DNA of 64,000 nucleotides from Scytolyngbya sp. HA4215-MV1. GTDB lineage: Bacteria; Cyanobacteriota; Cyanobacteriia; Leptolyngbyales; Leptolyngbyaceae. Shown here piece by piece: positions 26,274-35,982 of the stretch (the stretch's first letter is position 1; the number at the start of each line of letters is the position of its first letter). The position numbers and the translations under genes are program-made. Below the pieces are notes generated by a model that did no database searches, was not told the DNA's origin, and worked only from the letters and a program-made list of their open reading frames with translations. The DNA is taken from positions 46,688 to 110,687 of the forward strand of contig JAHHIA010000017.1 of the NCBI GenBank assembly GCA_019359045.1, in the 5' to 3' direction.

Positions 26274-27716
26274 TTATTTCTTGCCTAATTGCTGCCAGGC
26301 TTGAATGATTTCTTGCAAGGGCAGAGGGAGCTGTTTTTGGCTGATGTCGGCGTAGCGAGTGGTCACCGCCGGACTGCTCAAAGTCATAATCATGTAGTCG
26401 GCAGCACCCTGGGGCGCAGGATAGTTGAGACGATCGAAACTTTCAAAATGTTTGTCGGCAAGAAATTGCATAAACTTGACCACTTGTGCGGGTGAGAGAT
26501 AGCTGACAGAGGGTTTCACCGGATTTCCCTGGCTATCTTTTGCATCTAGCTGTTCCCGAATCAATTGACCATCATTCATTAGGGTTGTTTGGGTCGTGCG
26601 TCCAGCAATCCCACCCGTGACAGTTGCCCGAAATAAAACGTTTGCGCCCATTGGGGGGGGTAATTGCTCAATCGGAATCAACGTCGGTGTTAGGGTGGCA
26701 ACTTCTGTTGTTTGACTGGCTTGTGGATTCCACCGGATATCAGTCCCTGTTAAGTTACTGTGAAAAATGAGCTGTCGTTGTCCGTTTGTCACCGTCACCC
26801 GCCAGGCTTGCATCGGTTCGGTGGAGCAGGCTTCGATCGGGGTTGGTAGACTCAGACAGCCATCAGTCACAATTTGACTAGATTTTACAACCTTCAGTTG
26901 AGAAAGGGCTGCACTCATTTTTTGCGCGGCTGCTTGCAAAACTGCATCAGACACAATGCTCGGCAACGGGACTGTATCGATGTGGCTGGCAGCTTCATCG
27001 AGCCGGATTATGGACCCTGACTGAGTTGTGCGATAGACCAGTCGTTGTTGCCCCGCTGAAACGGTGACCAACCAACCGGGAACCACGACTTGTGTACAAA
27101 GTTGCGTTGTTCCTGGTAGTTCCAAGCAATCGTCGTTCCAGGTTTTGAACTCGGCTTTCACCAGGTTGATGTCACGAGCAGAGCGTTGAAGTTGGGTTGC
27201 TGCTGTTTGTTGGACAATGGCAATGACATCCTCTGGAGGGGTTTGCGATCGCTGAATCGGGGTCTCTAGCCGAACTACTTGCCCCTGGGTATCGGTTCGG
27301 TACACCCAGGTCTGACGCTCATATGCCAGCACAATCCGCCATCCTTCGACCGCAGTCTGGGCACAAAGCTGACTTGCCTGCGGTAGCCCCAGACAGGTAT
27401 CTTGCCAGGTGCGAGGGTCGGAACGAATCACACGCAATTGACTAAAAGGAATCCCCAACTGATTGGATAAATCTTGTCGAGCAGCATTTTCTAGAAAAAC
27501 GGGCACCTGTTCCCGACGCCGATTGTTCTGAACAGGCTTATTTTCGGTAGGCAACTGTTCAGAGGCTGGAGGATTCGTGGGGATTTGAGCCTGGCTCGGC
27601 ACCGTGATAGGTATCCCCCCCGATAAAGTGCCAAAGACGGCGATCGCGATGACTTGCTGAATTGGGTACTTCTGAATCAAACGCAGAAGCTTTGATTGCT
27701 GTTGGTTGTTGTTCAT
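26274..27716 (-). CDS. Secreted protein with three tandem Cys-pair repeats (480 aa)
   Basis: The start at 27716 (MNNNQQQ) follows an upstream in-frame Met and gives an N-terminal hydrophobic segment with 'AIAVFGTLSGG', then a Pro/Gln/Asn-rich linker. Three homologous units of about 85-90 residues follow, each with W/S..C-L-x-L-P...C, a G/A-W-x-V/I strand and a Y/F-x-T/S turn: 'WQDTCLGLPQASQLC', 'WNDDCLELPGTTQLC', 'VTDGCLSLPTPIEAC'. The paired Cys likely form disulfides in the periplasm. A distinct C-terminal domain (about 345-480) is rich in beta strands and ends in a Leu/Gln helix. I do not recognise a named family with certainty. It is probably exported and may bind a ligand or cell-envelope partner. 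Confidence 0.82.
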   Translation of the reverse strand: MNNNQQQSKLLRLIQKYPIQQVIAIAVFGTLSGGIPITVPSQAQIPTNPPASEQLPTENKPVQNNRRREQVPVFLENAARQDLSNQLGIPFSQLRVIRSDPRTWQDTCLGLPQASQLCAQTAVEGWRIVLAYERQTWVYRTDTQGQVVRLETPIQRSQTPPEDVIAIVQQTAATQLQRSARDINLVKAEFKTWNDDCLELPGTTQLCTQVVVPGWLVTVSAGQQRLVYRTTQSGSIIRLDEAASHIDTVPLPSIVSDAVLQAAAQKMSAALSQLKVVKSSQIVTDGCLSLPTPIEACSTEPMQAWRVTVTNGQRQLIFHSNLTGTDIRWNPQASQTTEVATLTPTLIPIEQLPPPMGANVLFRATVTGGIAGRTTQTTLMNDGQLIREQLDAKDSQGNPVKPSVSYLSPAQVVKFMQFLADKHFESFDRLNYPAPQGAADYMIMTLSSPAVTTRYADISQKQLPLPLQEIIQAWQQLGKK

Positions 27717-27784
27717 CCCATCCCATCCCCGCAACGCTCAAATTTTGCCCCAAAGATAGATAAGTGAATCAAAATCTTATACCA

Positions 27785-27812
27785 TTTTGGATTGTGGATT
27801 TGCGATTTTGGC
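27785..27812. repeat. STRR-type heptamers
   Basis: Four degenerate heptamers (ttttgga, ttgtgga, tttgcga, ttttggc) in the spacer upstream of the secreted-protein gene, related to those inside pdxA. Confidence 0.55.
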
Positions 27813-28002
27813 AGTGCTACGAACTGGACATCTCAGCAATGTGTCTGCCGCGATCGCAATTGCAATAGTGTGACCCAGCGTTCTTGGTTTGCATGGGCAG
27901 CCTGTATTTCTGCATTGAATAAGCAGAAAAAGATGCTCTATTCTATTGGCTAGACGCAGGTAGATACAGGCAAAGTTCCTGTCCATCAATGGATACCCTG
28001 CT

Positions 28003-28887
28003 TTAGTGCTTGGGTGGAGGTGCAGGCTTAGCAGGTTTCTTAGGGGGGTGACCGGGCAGCAAAGGCGTAATCGTGGTTTGCCAAAAACGATCGAAGCTCG
28101 TCGGTTGTGCCAGCCGCCAGCCGATGAGCAAAACGATTGCAAACACGCCGAATGCCAACAAGCCCGATAGCATTTGTGAGATGAAAGACGGGTGGACTGA
28201 GCGGCGATGGGTAGGCGGGGGAGGAGCCACCGTCAGGGTTCTGGGGGATGTGATGGGTGCAGGTCTAGCAACAGGTCTCGTCGTCAAGGGAGGGGAACGA
28301 TCGAGGGTTGTAGTAGACGAATCAGCCTGCGCGATCGGCACCTTGGCAGCAGCTGTCGTGGAATTTGCAGCTAGCACCATCTGCTGCAACTGCTGGTTGA
28401 CCAAACCAGGGCGTTGGTGGGTACGACGCCACTGCACCAGTGCAGTCACTGAAATTCCACAAAGATTCGGAATTCCCAAATCTTGAATCCGCTTCAGCAG
28501 TGGTTGATCATTCGCAACCAATACAACCAAGGCATCTAGCTGATGCTGGGACAAGCCATAAGCGCATTCCGCGATCGTCTGAGACAACCGTGCTCTACCG
28601 CTCAAGCTAACACCTTTGGGTGGTTGGAGCGCTGGATGAGTGGCGCTGGTAAGCGCTTCTTGCCAGCCACTGGCAGGGTAAAACCGGATAAACTCTCTTG
28701 CCGTTTGTTCCAGATCGACCTCACTGGCTCGGTTACAGAGATACTGCACTTCTTGCAACACGGCTTGAGGCACATAGCATTCTCCCAATCGTGAAAATTC
28801 TTGCCAGGCACGGGTTTTGCCAGCCATCAGCGCGCTGAGATCCAACACGAGCAAAACGGGGGGAGGAGCAACCATTCTATCCACCAA
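28003..28887 (-). CDS. Membrane-anchored PIN-domain protein
   Basis: A 294-residue protein with an N-terminal PIN-type nuclease fold: 'LLVLDLSALMAGKTRAWQE' (first Asp), 'CYVPQAVLQEVQYL' and 'HQLDALVVLVANDQPLLKRI' (later acidic residues). A Pro/Thr/Ser-rich linker follows (about 190-235), then one TM helix ('LLAFGVFAIVLLIGWRL', about 245-262) and a Pro/Lys-rich tail. PIN domains cut RNA in many toxins, but this architecture, a cytoplasmic PIN tethered by a C-terminal TM, has no antitoxin partner beside it. The start overlaps the site-2 protease gene by 11 bases, so the two are translationally coupled. Unlike VapC it is not a 130-residue toxin. Confidence 0.8.
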   Translation of the reverse strand: MVDRMVAPPPVLLVLDLSALMAGKTRAWQEFSRLGECYVPQAVLQEVQYLCNRASEVDLEQTAREFIRFYPASGWQEALTSATHPALQPPKGVSLSGRARLSQTIAECAYGLSQHQLDALVVLVANDQPLLKRIQDLGIPNLCGISVTALVQWRRTHQRPGLVNQQLQQMVLAANSTTAAAKVPIAQADSSTTTLDRSPPLTTRPVARPAPITSPRTLTVAPPPPTHRRSVHPSFISQMLSGLLAFGVFAIVLLIGWRLAQPTSFDRFWQTTITPLLPGHPPKKPAKPAPPPKH

Positions 28888-30379
28888 TTCCCAGGCGACC
28901 AGCCAAGCTAGGGGTTAAAGGTAGCAGTGTAGCAACCATCAGAAAAAGTGCCAACAATCCCAGGGCAGCACGTGCATCGTCCGGTTCTGTGAGTTCGTTC
29001 AGGCTGGGACGTTCTAAATCTCGCTGTAAGAAGAGAATGACGATCGCCCAATATAGCGCCAGCGGATTCACCAAAGATGCCAGCCCCAGTAAGATCAGGG
29101 TTGCAATGCGCGTCCAACCCGCAATCCTGCGTCCGTAGATTGCCTGTACCACCCGTCCGCCATCCAACTGTCCCGCAGGCATGAGGTTGAGGGCATTGAT
29201 CACTAATCCTACCCAACCAATTACAACCAAGGGATGCACATCCACGATCGGTTCATGTACAGCTGCCCCCATTACCACACGCGCCAGCGTCCCGACTAAG
29301 ATTGATCCCTGGAAAAAAGGCGAAGGCACCTGGAACAAACTCCCTGGATGAGAGAGCAGCAACCCAAGCAATACCATGCCCAACGACAAGAGCCCCCCCA
29401 CTGCCGGACCCGCAAAGGCAATGTCAAATAGCGCGGTGCGGTTCGGCAAAAGTGATTCGAAGCGAGTGAATGCGCCAAAAGAACCCAATTGCCAGGTTGG
29501 AATAAAAAATGGCGGGCTCAGGCGCACCTGGTATCGGTTGGCGAGGACTCGATGCCCAATTTCATGAGCTGCCAGCGTTGCCAAAATTCCTAGACTAATC
29601 GGCAGCGCTTCCTGAAAGCGACCCGGGGCAGTGAAGAAATCGAACCCTTGAAGTAATCCGCCAGTTTCCAAGCTGGCAGCGATCGTTGCCAGTAACAAAA
29701 CTGCTGCAAATATCTTTTGCGGTAGTGTAGAAGGCTGAGGATCGCTGCTACTTGGCAGCACAATCATCACGGGCTTGGTATCCTGGTTTTCGACTAAAAA
29801 GAGGCGATAGCGATCGCCTAGTCGTTCCCGTAGACTTTCAGACAAACGCTGATAAATCAACTCGGGGTCTCCCCGCAAATTCCCCTTCAAAATCGCCCCC
29901 TCTTGGTAGGGAATCGCTTCTGTCACATAAAAAGTGTCAATGCCAAAAATCCCCCGAATTGCTGCCAAATCTTCGGCAGGAATCGGCACGATCTCCGGCT
30001 GCTCTGCCACAGTAGACTGCCCAGAAGCTTTTTCTGCGCCCAGGCTTTCGATCGAAGTAGGGTCAGAATTTGTCAAATCAGTCTGTTCAGAGGAATTGGC
30101 AGCTTTTGACAGCGACAGCTCTGCCCGTTCTTTCGCTGCGATTCGCAGCCGATTGCCGAGAAAAATGTAAATTCCAGTAGATGCAACAAAGAGAAATAGC
30201 ACGCTCACCAGATTGAGATAAATTCCCGCGGTTGATAAACCAAAAAACAATAACCAGGGAATCATCAGGGCAACCGATTGCAACCAGGCAAGAATGCCTA
30301 ATTTGCCAAACGGTTTAGCGCGGTAAAAGCCCCAGACCAAAATACCTAGTGCAGCCAACAGAACAAGCGCAGTAATCAT
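28877..30379 (-). CDS. Site-2 protease family (M50) membrane protein
   Basis: A 500-residue multi-pass intramembrane zinc protease. The zinc-binding HEIGH is at 272-276 in 'ILATLAAHEIGHRVLANRY', and the third ligand Asp is in 'NLMPAGQLDGGR' (N398 to R409), both in membrane segments. A central acidic and Ser/Glu-rich region (about 90-140) and a soluble domain (about 140-215) precede the catalytic core, the domain order of the EGY1/cyanobacterial S2P-like group. These cut membrane-embedded regulators or proteins within the lipid bilayer. The client is unknown; the overlapping PIN-TM gene is an attractive partner. Confidence 0.9.
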   Translation of the reverse strand: MITALVLLAALGILVWGFYRAKPFGKLGILAWLQSVALMIPWLLFFGLSTAGIYLNLVSVLFLFVASTGIYIFLGNRLRIAAKERAELSLSKAANSSEQTDLTNSDPTSIESLGAEKASGQSTVAEQPEIVPIPAEDLAAIRGIFGIDTFYVTEAIPYQEGAILKGNLRGDPELIYQRLSESLRERLGDRYRLFLVENQDTKPVMIVLPSSSDPQPSTLPQKIFAAVLLLATIAASLETGGLLQGFDFFTAPGRFQEALPISLGILATLAAHEIGHRVLANRYQVRLSPPFFIPTWQLGSFGAFTRFESLLPNRTALFDIAFAGPAVGGLLSLGMVLLGLLLSHPGSLFQVPSPFFQGSILVGTLARVVMGAAVHEPIVDVHPLVVIGWVGLVINALNLMPAGQLDGGRVVQAIYGRRIAGWTRIATLILLGLASLVNPLALYWAIVILFLQRDLERPSLNELTEPDDARAALGLLALFLMVATLLPLTPSLAGRLGIGG

Positions 30380-30791
30380 CTCCCATCCTTATCTGAGACA
30401 GCGTCTGATTCAGGTCAACCAACAAGGCAACCTATGCAAACCTTATGTCAGAAGAGGGGCTGAACTCAACTGGTTGGTGGTAGAAACCGAATCGGAAAAA
30501 TCCGGGCAATAAAATTATTGATTGAATGAAGGGGTAGCCTCCAGTGCTTTGGCAAGGCTAGGCTGGTCGCAAGCAATGATCAGCAGAGTCAGGAAGCCAC
30601 CGAGGTAATCATGAGGCTGGACGATCGTTCAATCCCTTTTACCTCAAGCTTTTTGCGCAGGGTTCTGTGGATCTGGGTGCTTCATATCAATCTCTTCCTC
30701 TTATGCAAAATCGTAAGATCGGTGCAAAATCAATCCTGACGGATGACTGAGCGGTTGCCAATTCCAGCAAATCTACATCCCAAACTTCATC
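30380..30791. other. Divergent intergenic region
   Basis: Between the S2P gene and the oxygenase gene, which diverge. One tcctgacgga motif at 30735-30744 resembles the right end of the MITE-like repeats, but no left end is present. No gene seen. Confidence 0.35.
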
Positions 30792-31745
30792 ATGCACCTC
30801 CAATCCGTTCCAGTAGTTGATTTGAATGATTTCACTGCTGGTGATGAGTCTACTGTCCAGACGTTCGTACACACTATTGGAATCGCGCTAGAAGAAATTG
30901 GCTTTTTTACGATCGTAAATCATGGGATTGATGCAGAGCTGATTTTGCAAGCCTATGCCGTGGCAGAAGCTTTTTTTCATCTTCCTGAAGAGGTTAAGTT
31001 GCGTTACGAAAAACGCCAACTCAAGGGGCAACGAGGGTTTACCCGCTTTGGGCAAGAACATGCAAAAGACTCCGCCACCCCAGATCTGAAAGAATTTTGG
31101 CATTTAGGCAGAGATCTGCCGCTTCAGCATCCATTAGCAGCCAAATATCCGCCCAACTTGCATCCTTCAGAAGTTCCCGCTTTCCATCCGATTCTGGCGA
31201 AACTTTATACCCAGCTAGACCTCTGCGCTGCCCAGTTATTAGAAGCTTGTGCCCTGTACCTGAGTGAACCCCGTTCCTTATTGCGAGAAATGGTAAGAGA
31301 TGGCGACTCTATCTTGCGCGTCATCCACTATCCACCTCTGCCCCTGGAAGGCGATCCTGACAGATTACGGGCTGCTCCTCATGAGGATATCAACCTGATC
31401 ACGCTACTTTGCGAGGCGACTGCAGATGGGTTAGAACTGTTGCAACAAGACGGTAGCTGGTTATCGGTTCCTGTTTTGCCGGGGCAAATCATCGTAGACG
31501 GTGGAGATATGCTCCAGCAAATCACCAACGGTTTATTTAAAAGCACCACGCACCGGGTGGTCAATCCTAACAACGATCGCGATCGCCGCTTCTCCATGCC
31601 ATTTTTTGCCCATCCGCGCCCTGAAATCGATCTCTCTCCATTACCCAAGTGTGTGGCGAGAACAGGGGGACAAGCCAAATTTCCAGCGATCTCTGCAGGC
31701 GAATACTTGACCCAGCGATTGCAGGAAATTGGGCTAGCCATTTAG
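30792..31745 (+). CDS. 2-oxoglutarate/Fe(II)-dependent oxygenase, isopenicillin-N-synthase family
   Basis: A 317-residue DIOX_N plus 2OG-FeII_Oxy protein. The N-terminal domain has 'VPVVDLNDF' and 'GFFTIVNHGIDAELI'. The iron ligands are H and D in 'APHEDINLITLL' and the second His in 'STTHRVVNP'; 'RRFSMPFF' provides the Arg-x-Ser pair that binds 2-oxoglutarate. Start ATG 30792. Substrate cannot be inferred from sequence: plant-like family members act on hormones, flavonoids and other metabolites. The next gene starts 164 bases downstream on the same strand. Confidence 0.88.
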   Translation: MHLQSVPVVDLNDFTAGDESTVQTFVHTIGIALEEIGFFTIVNHGIDAELILQAYAVAEAFFHLPEEVKLRYEKRQLKGQRGFTRFGQEHAKDSATPDLKEFWHLGRDLPLQHPLAAKYPPNLHPSEVPAFHPILAKLYTQLDLCAAQLLEACALYLSEPRSLLREMVRDGDSILRVIHYPPLPLEGDPDRLRAAPHEDINLITLLCEATADGLELLQQDGSWLSVPVLPGQIIVDGGDMLQQITNGLFKSTTHRVVNPNNDRDRRFSMPFFAHPRPEIDLSPLPKCVARTGGQAKFPAISAGEYLTQRLQEIGLAI

Positions 31746-31909
31746 ACAGGATACTTATTTCAGTCATCCGAGAATAGTAGAGCGACTCGAACCTAATATT
31801 TTTTGGGGTATTCAACCTTTTTAAAAAAGCGAGAGGTGAATGTCCTTTCCTGAATATTCATTGATTATGAACAAGCAAGAGCTGGTAAGTATGTTGACCT
31901 AAGATAAGC

Positions 31910-34399
31910 ATGTTCAGATCAGCGGTGACTGTGGATAATTTTTACTGGCTTGACCAGATTCAAACCAGCGATCGCGCGTTCGTCGGAGAGCAAGCATTTT
32001 ATCTCAGTTCTCTCTTGCAGAAAGGATATCCAGTCATTCCTGGATTTGTCATTTCTGGTGAAGATTTTCGAGATTTTTTAGGGACGATTAACTGGCTCGA
32101 TCCACTTTTTGCGGATTTGTCCAGTTCTTCTCTCTACATCGATATTGAGAATTCCCGCCAGTTACAGGAAATTGCCCGTCAAATTCGTCAGAGTATTCAG
32201 TCGGCACCCTTTTCGGACGAAAGGTTAGCCCAGATTGATACAGCTGTAAAATCGTTGCGATCGTCGGTGGTGATGTTGCGCCCCTCACTTTCGCTGCGAT
32301 CGGGCATAGTCCGACGAAGTGTTCAGGTTCCAGGCTTTAACGAACTCAGGGGGCTGCTGGAAACTCAAATTTGTTGGAACGAACCTGAGAGCGTGGCTCA
32401 GTCTTTAAAAAATATTTGGTCAGAAATATTTAGAGCCAGAAATCTTTTCTACTGGCAACGATTGGGTATTCAGTTACAGACGATTAATTTAGCTGTTCTG
32501 GTGCAGCCTGCCTATCCCGCAATTTCAGCAGGAACCGTTCAGGTGCGCAACACCACGTTTACGATTCAGGCGAGTTGGGGATTGGGAGTTGCCCTCATGC
32601 GGGGTGAGGTTTCGCCGGATGTTTATCAAGTGCAAGCCGATAGTAGCACCGTGCTTTTGAAACAATTGGGCTATAAGACGCTTGCCTATCAAATTACAGA
32701 AGCTGCTCCAGCCCCTGCCCGTGTCGCAGAAGCCTGTATTCAGCCCTATTCGCTGAGTGAAGAGCAACAGCGACAATCGGCGCTGACCGAAACTCAGCTG
32801 CAAGCGTTGATTCAATTTACGCGCACCCTAGTGGCGGAATTAGGCAGCACCTTAGCATTTGAGTGGGTTTTGGATGTGGACAAAATATCAGCCAGCCCTC
32901 GGTTGCACCTCACTCAGATTGATCCTTTGTATTTGGCAGGACGCCGATCAGAAACGCAATCAAGAGCCCGATCGGGGACGAGCCGATTCCTGTCTGGCAG
33001 TAGTCAACAGTCCACCCTTTCTGCCGCAAGTACCCCTGAGATCCAAAAGCAGTTATTAGCGGGGACGTCCGTCGGGCGGGGCAGGGCGATCGCCACTGCA
33101 AAAGTGTTCACTAATCCCATCAAAATTCCGATTAATATCGCTTCCGGGGCAATTTTAGTGTTGCCCTTCGTCACACCAGACTGGCTACCTCTGATCAAGC
33201 GCTCGGCTGGAATCATTACCGAACAAGGAGGGATGACCAGTCATGGAGCTATTCTGGCAAGGGAATTGGGAATTCCAGCCATTGTGGGAGCCGTGAATGC
33301 CACCCAACTGATTCGCAATGGCGATCGGATTTTGCTTGATAGCGATCGCGGCGAAATTTCTCGGCTGGAACCGGCTCCCCCCGCCCCGCTCAATGCAGTT
33401 TCCGATCGAGAAATGGCTGATCAAACAGCGAATTATCTTCTCCCCATGGACACCACGCCCGCTGTTTCAGATCTCCCAATCACAGGCACTCAATTATTCG
33501 TAAATCTGAGCCAAATAGAATCCCTTGAGATTGCTGCAAAATACCCCCTGGATGGGGTGGGCTTGCTGCGTGCCGAACTCATGGCGATCAGTGCGTTAGA
33601 CCAGCAACACCCTTCACTATGGCTCAAAAGGGGACAACAGGTAGAACTCGTTGATCGTCTAATCAACCACATTAGCCAATTTGCCAAAGCCTTTTTTCCG
33701 CAACCCGTTTTCTATCGCTCTTTCGATTTGCGGACTCATGAGTTTCAGGGGCTAGAGGGGGGAGATGCTCTGCCAGTGGAGACGAATCCTATGCTGGGTA
33801 TGCGAGGCACCTTGAGTTATCAGCGCCATCCCGAACTCTTTGAGCTAGAATTGCTTGCTTTGGCACAAATTCATCAACAGGGGTATGACAATGTGCATCT
33901 GCTACTGCCTTTTGTCAGAACGGTTGAAGAATTTACCTTTTGTCGTCAGCGGGTGGAGCAGGCTGGATTATTGCACAACCATCACTTTCAGCTTTGGTTA
34001 ATGGCAGAAGTGCCTTCTATGCTGTTGCTCTTACCAGATTACGTGAAAGCAGGCGCACAGGGAATCTCCATTGGTTCTAACGATCTCACCCAATTAATAT
34101 TAGGGATCGATCGAGATCGACCACAAATGGCTCAGGGACTGGATGAACGCCATCCGGCTGTGTTACGAGCGATCGCCCATCTGATTCGCACCGCCAGACA
34201 ATATCAGATTCCTTGCTCCATTTGTGGACAGGCACCCGCTCAATATCCAGAAATTATTGATCATCTGGTGCGATGGGGCATTTCTTCCATTTCGGTTGAC
34301 CTGAATGCGGTCGAAAGCACCCACCGAGCGATCGCTCGTGCCGAGCAGCGTCTCCTCTTAGAACGCAATTGTGACCCACCCCGCGAAGAACTGAGTTAA
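31910..34399 (+). CDS. PEP-synthase-like protein with degenerate ATP-grasp domain
   Basis: An 829-residue protein with the domain order of phosphoenolpyruvate synthase (about 790). The N-terminal nucleotide-binding domain is divergent: the usual G-G-K becomes 'FVGEQAFYLSS', and R-S-S-A-T becomes 'RPSLSLRS', so ATP binding is doubtful. 'SWGLGVALMRGEVSPDVY' is kept. The phosphohistidine domain is intact ('TEQGGMTSHGAILARELGIP', about 438-457), as is the PEP/pyruvate barrel: 'GVGLLRAEL', 'ETNPMLGMRG', 'LPFVRT', 'SIGSNDLTQLILGIDRD' and the catalytic Cys in 'CSICGQAP'. It could be a modified PEP synthase, or a phosphotransfer enzyme using another phosphate source. Its end overlaps the convergent exbD by four bases. 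Confidence 0.82.
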   Translation: MFRSAVTVDNFYWLDQIQTSDRAFVGEQAFYLSSLLQKGYPVIPGFVISGEDFRDFLGTINWLDPLFADLSSSSLYIDIENSRQLQEIARQIRQSIQSAPFSDERLAQIDTAVKSLRSSVVMLRPSLSLRSGIVRRSVQVPGFNELRGLLETQICWNEPESVAQSLKNIWSEIFRARNLFYWQRLGIQLQTINLAVLVQPAYPAISAGTVQVRNTTFTIQASWGLGVALMRGEVSPDVYQVQADSSTVLLKQLGYKTLAYQITEAAPAPARVAEACIQPYSLSEEQQRQSALTETQLQALIQFTRTLVAELGSTLAFEWVLDVDKISASPRLHLTQIDPLYLAGRRSETQSRARSGTSRFLSGSSQQSTLSAASTPEIQKQLLAGTSVGRGRAIATAKVFTNPIKIPINIASGAILVLPFVTPDWLPLIKRSAGIITEQGGMTSHGAILARELGIPAIVGAVNATQLIRNGDRILLDSDRGEISRLEPAPPAPLNAVSDREMADQTANYLLPMDTTPAVSDLPITGTQLFVNLSQIESLEIAAKYPLDGVGLLRAELMAISALDQQHPSLWLKRGQQVELVDRLINHISQFAKAFFPQPVFYRSFDLRTHEFQGLEGGDALPVETNPMLGMRGTLSYQRHPELFELELLALAQIHQQGYDNVHLLLPFVRTVEEFTFCRQRVEQAGLLHNHHFQLWLMAEVPSMLLLLPDYVKAGAQGISIGSNDLTQLILGIDRDRPQMAQGLDERHPAVLRAIAHLIRTARQYQIPCSICGQAPAQYPEIIDHLVRWGISSISVDLNAVESTHRAIARAEQRLLLERNCDPPREELS

Positions 34400-35091
34400 T
34401 TGCTAGACCCAGAGGTTTCAGGGGGCGGTGGCTGAAGGGGGAGACCACCTGGCTGCGTAGAGCTGGAGCCAGGGGCAGTGCTGGGCAGTGTATTGGGTGA
34501 AGCTCCCGGTAAACTCCCAGGGGAAGTGCTGGGATTCAACAAGCCTGGAGATTGTCCCGGATTGGTCGGAAACTGGTATTGTCCTGAATTAGATGGATTG
34601 CTTGAACCTGGAATACCCAAGGGATTCGCAGGATTAAATTGATTGGGAGCACCTGGTGTCAGCGGAGTTGTAGCGGCAGGATTGGGGTTGCCTGGCTGAA
34701 CAGCTAACGCGACCCGATCGCCCCCGACCACCCGCATCAAATCCAATACCTGCACAACATCGTTATAAAGCGCTGACTGAGAAGCATTGAGCACCAACAG
34801 TCCATTCGGGTTATTGCGGTGGTACTCATCCAACAACAAATAAAGTTGATTGAGTCCCACTTGCTCCTTGTCAACATAAATCTGTCCACTGGGACTCAGT
34901 GTGACCACTAAAGTTTCTCGCATTTGAGAGACCCCCGTCTTCGCAGTCGGCAAATCTACATTGATGGATTGAGGACGAGTCAACTGCAACGCTGCCAGAA
35001 TAAAGAACGTCAGAATGCAGAAAATTACATCAATCAAGGGGATGAGTTGAATCTGCACTTCTTCAGCGGGAGTATCTAGATGAATCTTCAT
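34396..35091 (-). CDS. ExbD/TolR-family biopolymer transport protein
   Basis: A 231-residue ExbD-type subunit. One TM helix (about 17-39) carries the essential Asp in 'QLIPLIDVIFCILTFF'. The periplasmic domain covers about 55-130 ('VVTLSPSGQIYVD', 'NDVVQVLDLMR'). A long tail (about 133-231) is very rich in Pro, Asn, Gly and Ser and is probably disordered or wall-spanning; typical ExbD has about 140 residues. It partners with the ExbB-like gene upstream to use proton motive force for outer-membrane transport or envelope work. No tonB gene is nearby. Confidence 0.85.
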   Translation of the reverse strand: MKIHLDTPAEEVQIQLIPLIDVIFCILTFFILAALQLTRPQSINVDLPTAKTGVSQMRETLVVTLSPSGQIYVDKEQVGLNQLYLLLDEYHRNNPNGLLVLNASQSALYNDVVQVLDLMRVVGGDRVALAVQPGNPNPAATTPLTPGAPNQFNPANPLGIPGSSNPSNSGQYQFPTNPGQSPGLLNPSTSPGSLPGASPNTLPSTAPGSSSTQPGGLPLQPPPPETSGSSN

Positions 35092-35205
35092 ACGGTTGTA
35101 GGATGAAAACGAGGAATCGATAGACAGGCGATTGTGCCTGATTCATCTGAAGACGCGAATTTAAGACAAAAAGCCATTTCAACGTCATGCACTGTAACCA
35201 GAACC

Positions 35206-35982
35206 CTAGCTGATGTCAGTTACTCCCGTCTCACCTGGCTTTACGCGCCCAGCATCCCTGGATGCGTCTGGTGAAGCCTGATCATGACCTGATAAAGACC
35301 ATTTTTGTCGGTAAAGCAACTCCAGATCATTGCCCGCCTTCCGAAAGATTTTAATCTGGCTAAATAGGAAACTTTGAAAGAGGCGATAAAATGCCAGACT
35401 CATGATGGCAACAATTAATCCACTGGCAGTACTCACCAGGGCTTCACCGATGCCGGTGGTCACTCCTGCAGTTGAGGCGGTGCCAATATCGCTGAGGCGG
35501 ATAGATTTGAGTGAAACAATCAACCCCAACACTGTACCCAATAATCCCAATAGGGGGGCAAGTGCAATCACGGCTTCCAAAACCTTGTCTCCCCGCCGCA
35601 TTTCAGCCAGTTCTTCGTCGGCGGTGGACTCCAATGCTAACCGAAATAACTCTGGATCAGGCTTGTACAGTTGCAAAGGTGCATAAAGTAACCGTCCGAT
35701 CGGTTGATCATTGGCTTGTCTTGCCACTTCAGTTGCAGCTTCCCAATCGCGTCGAGCCGTTTCCACCACACGAATAACGGTTTCTTTTTCTTTGGTCAAA
35801 ATCTTAAACCAAAACCACAATCGCTCAATGATGGTGCTCAGCGACAGAATTGAGAGGATGAGCAGCGGAAACATGGCTATCCCGCCCGCTCGAAAAATGT
35901 CCGGAATATTCACTTTTGCTCTTTGAACCTCCCTAACTCTCTTACCTAAGCAGGAATTGCTTTTTAGAAATTGTCCTGCCAT
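35206..35982 (-). CDS. ExbB/MotA/TolQ-family proton channel protein
   Basis: Has the ExbB/TolQ fold: a first TM in '[20 protein letters not shown]', a cytoplasmic loop, and the paired TMs '[20 protein letters not shown]' and '[21 protein letters not shown]' (the MotA/ExbB signature). The start is uncertain: ATG 35982 gives 258 residues, while GTG 35913 has gggagg 14 bases upstream and gives 235, closer to the family. It forms the ion-conducting pentamer around ExbD, whose gene follows 114 bases downstream. Confidence 0.85.
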   Translation of the reverse strand: MAGQFLKSNSCLGKRVREVQRAKVNIPDIFRAGGIAMFPLLILSILSLSTIIERLWFWFKILTKEKETVIRVVETARRDWEAATEVARQANDQPIGRLLYAPLQLYKPDPELFRLALESTADEELAEMRRGDKVLEAVIALAPLLGLLGTVLGLIVSLKSIRLSDIGTASTAGVTTGIGEALVSTASGLIVAIMSLAFYRLFQSFLFSQIKIFRKAGNDLELLYRQKWSLSGHDQASPDASRDAGRVKPGETGVTDIS

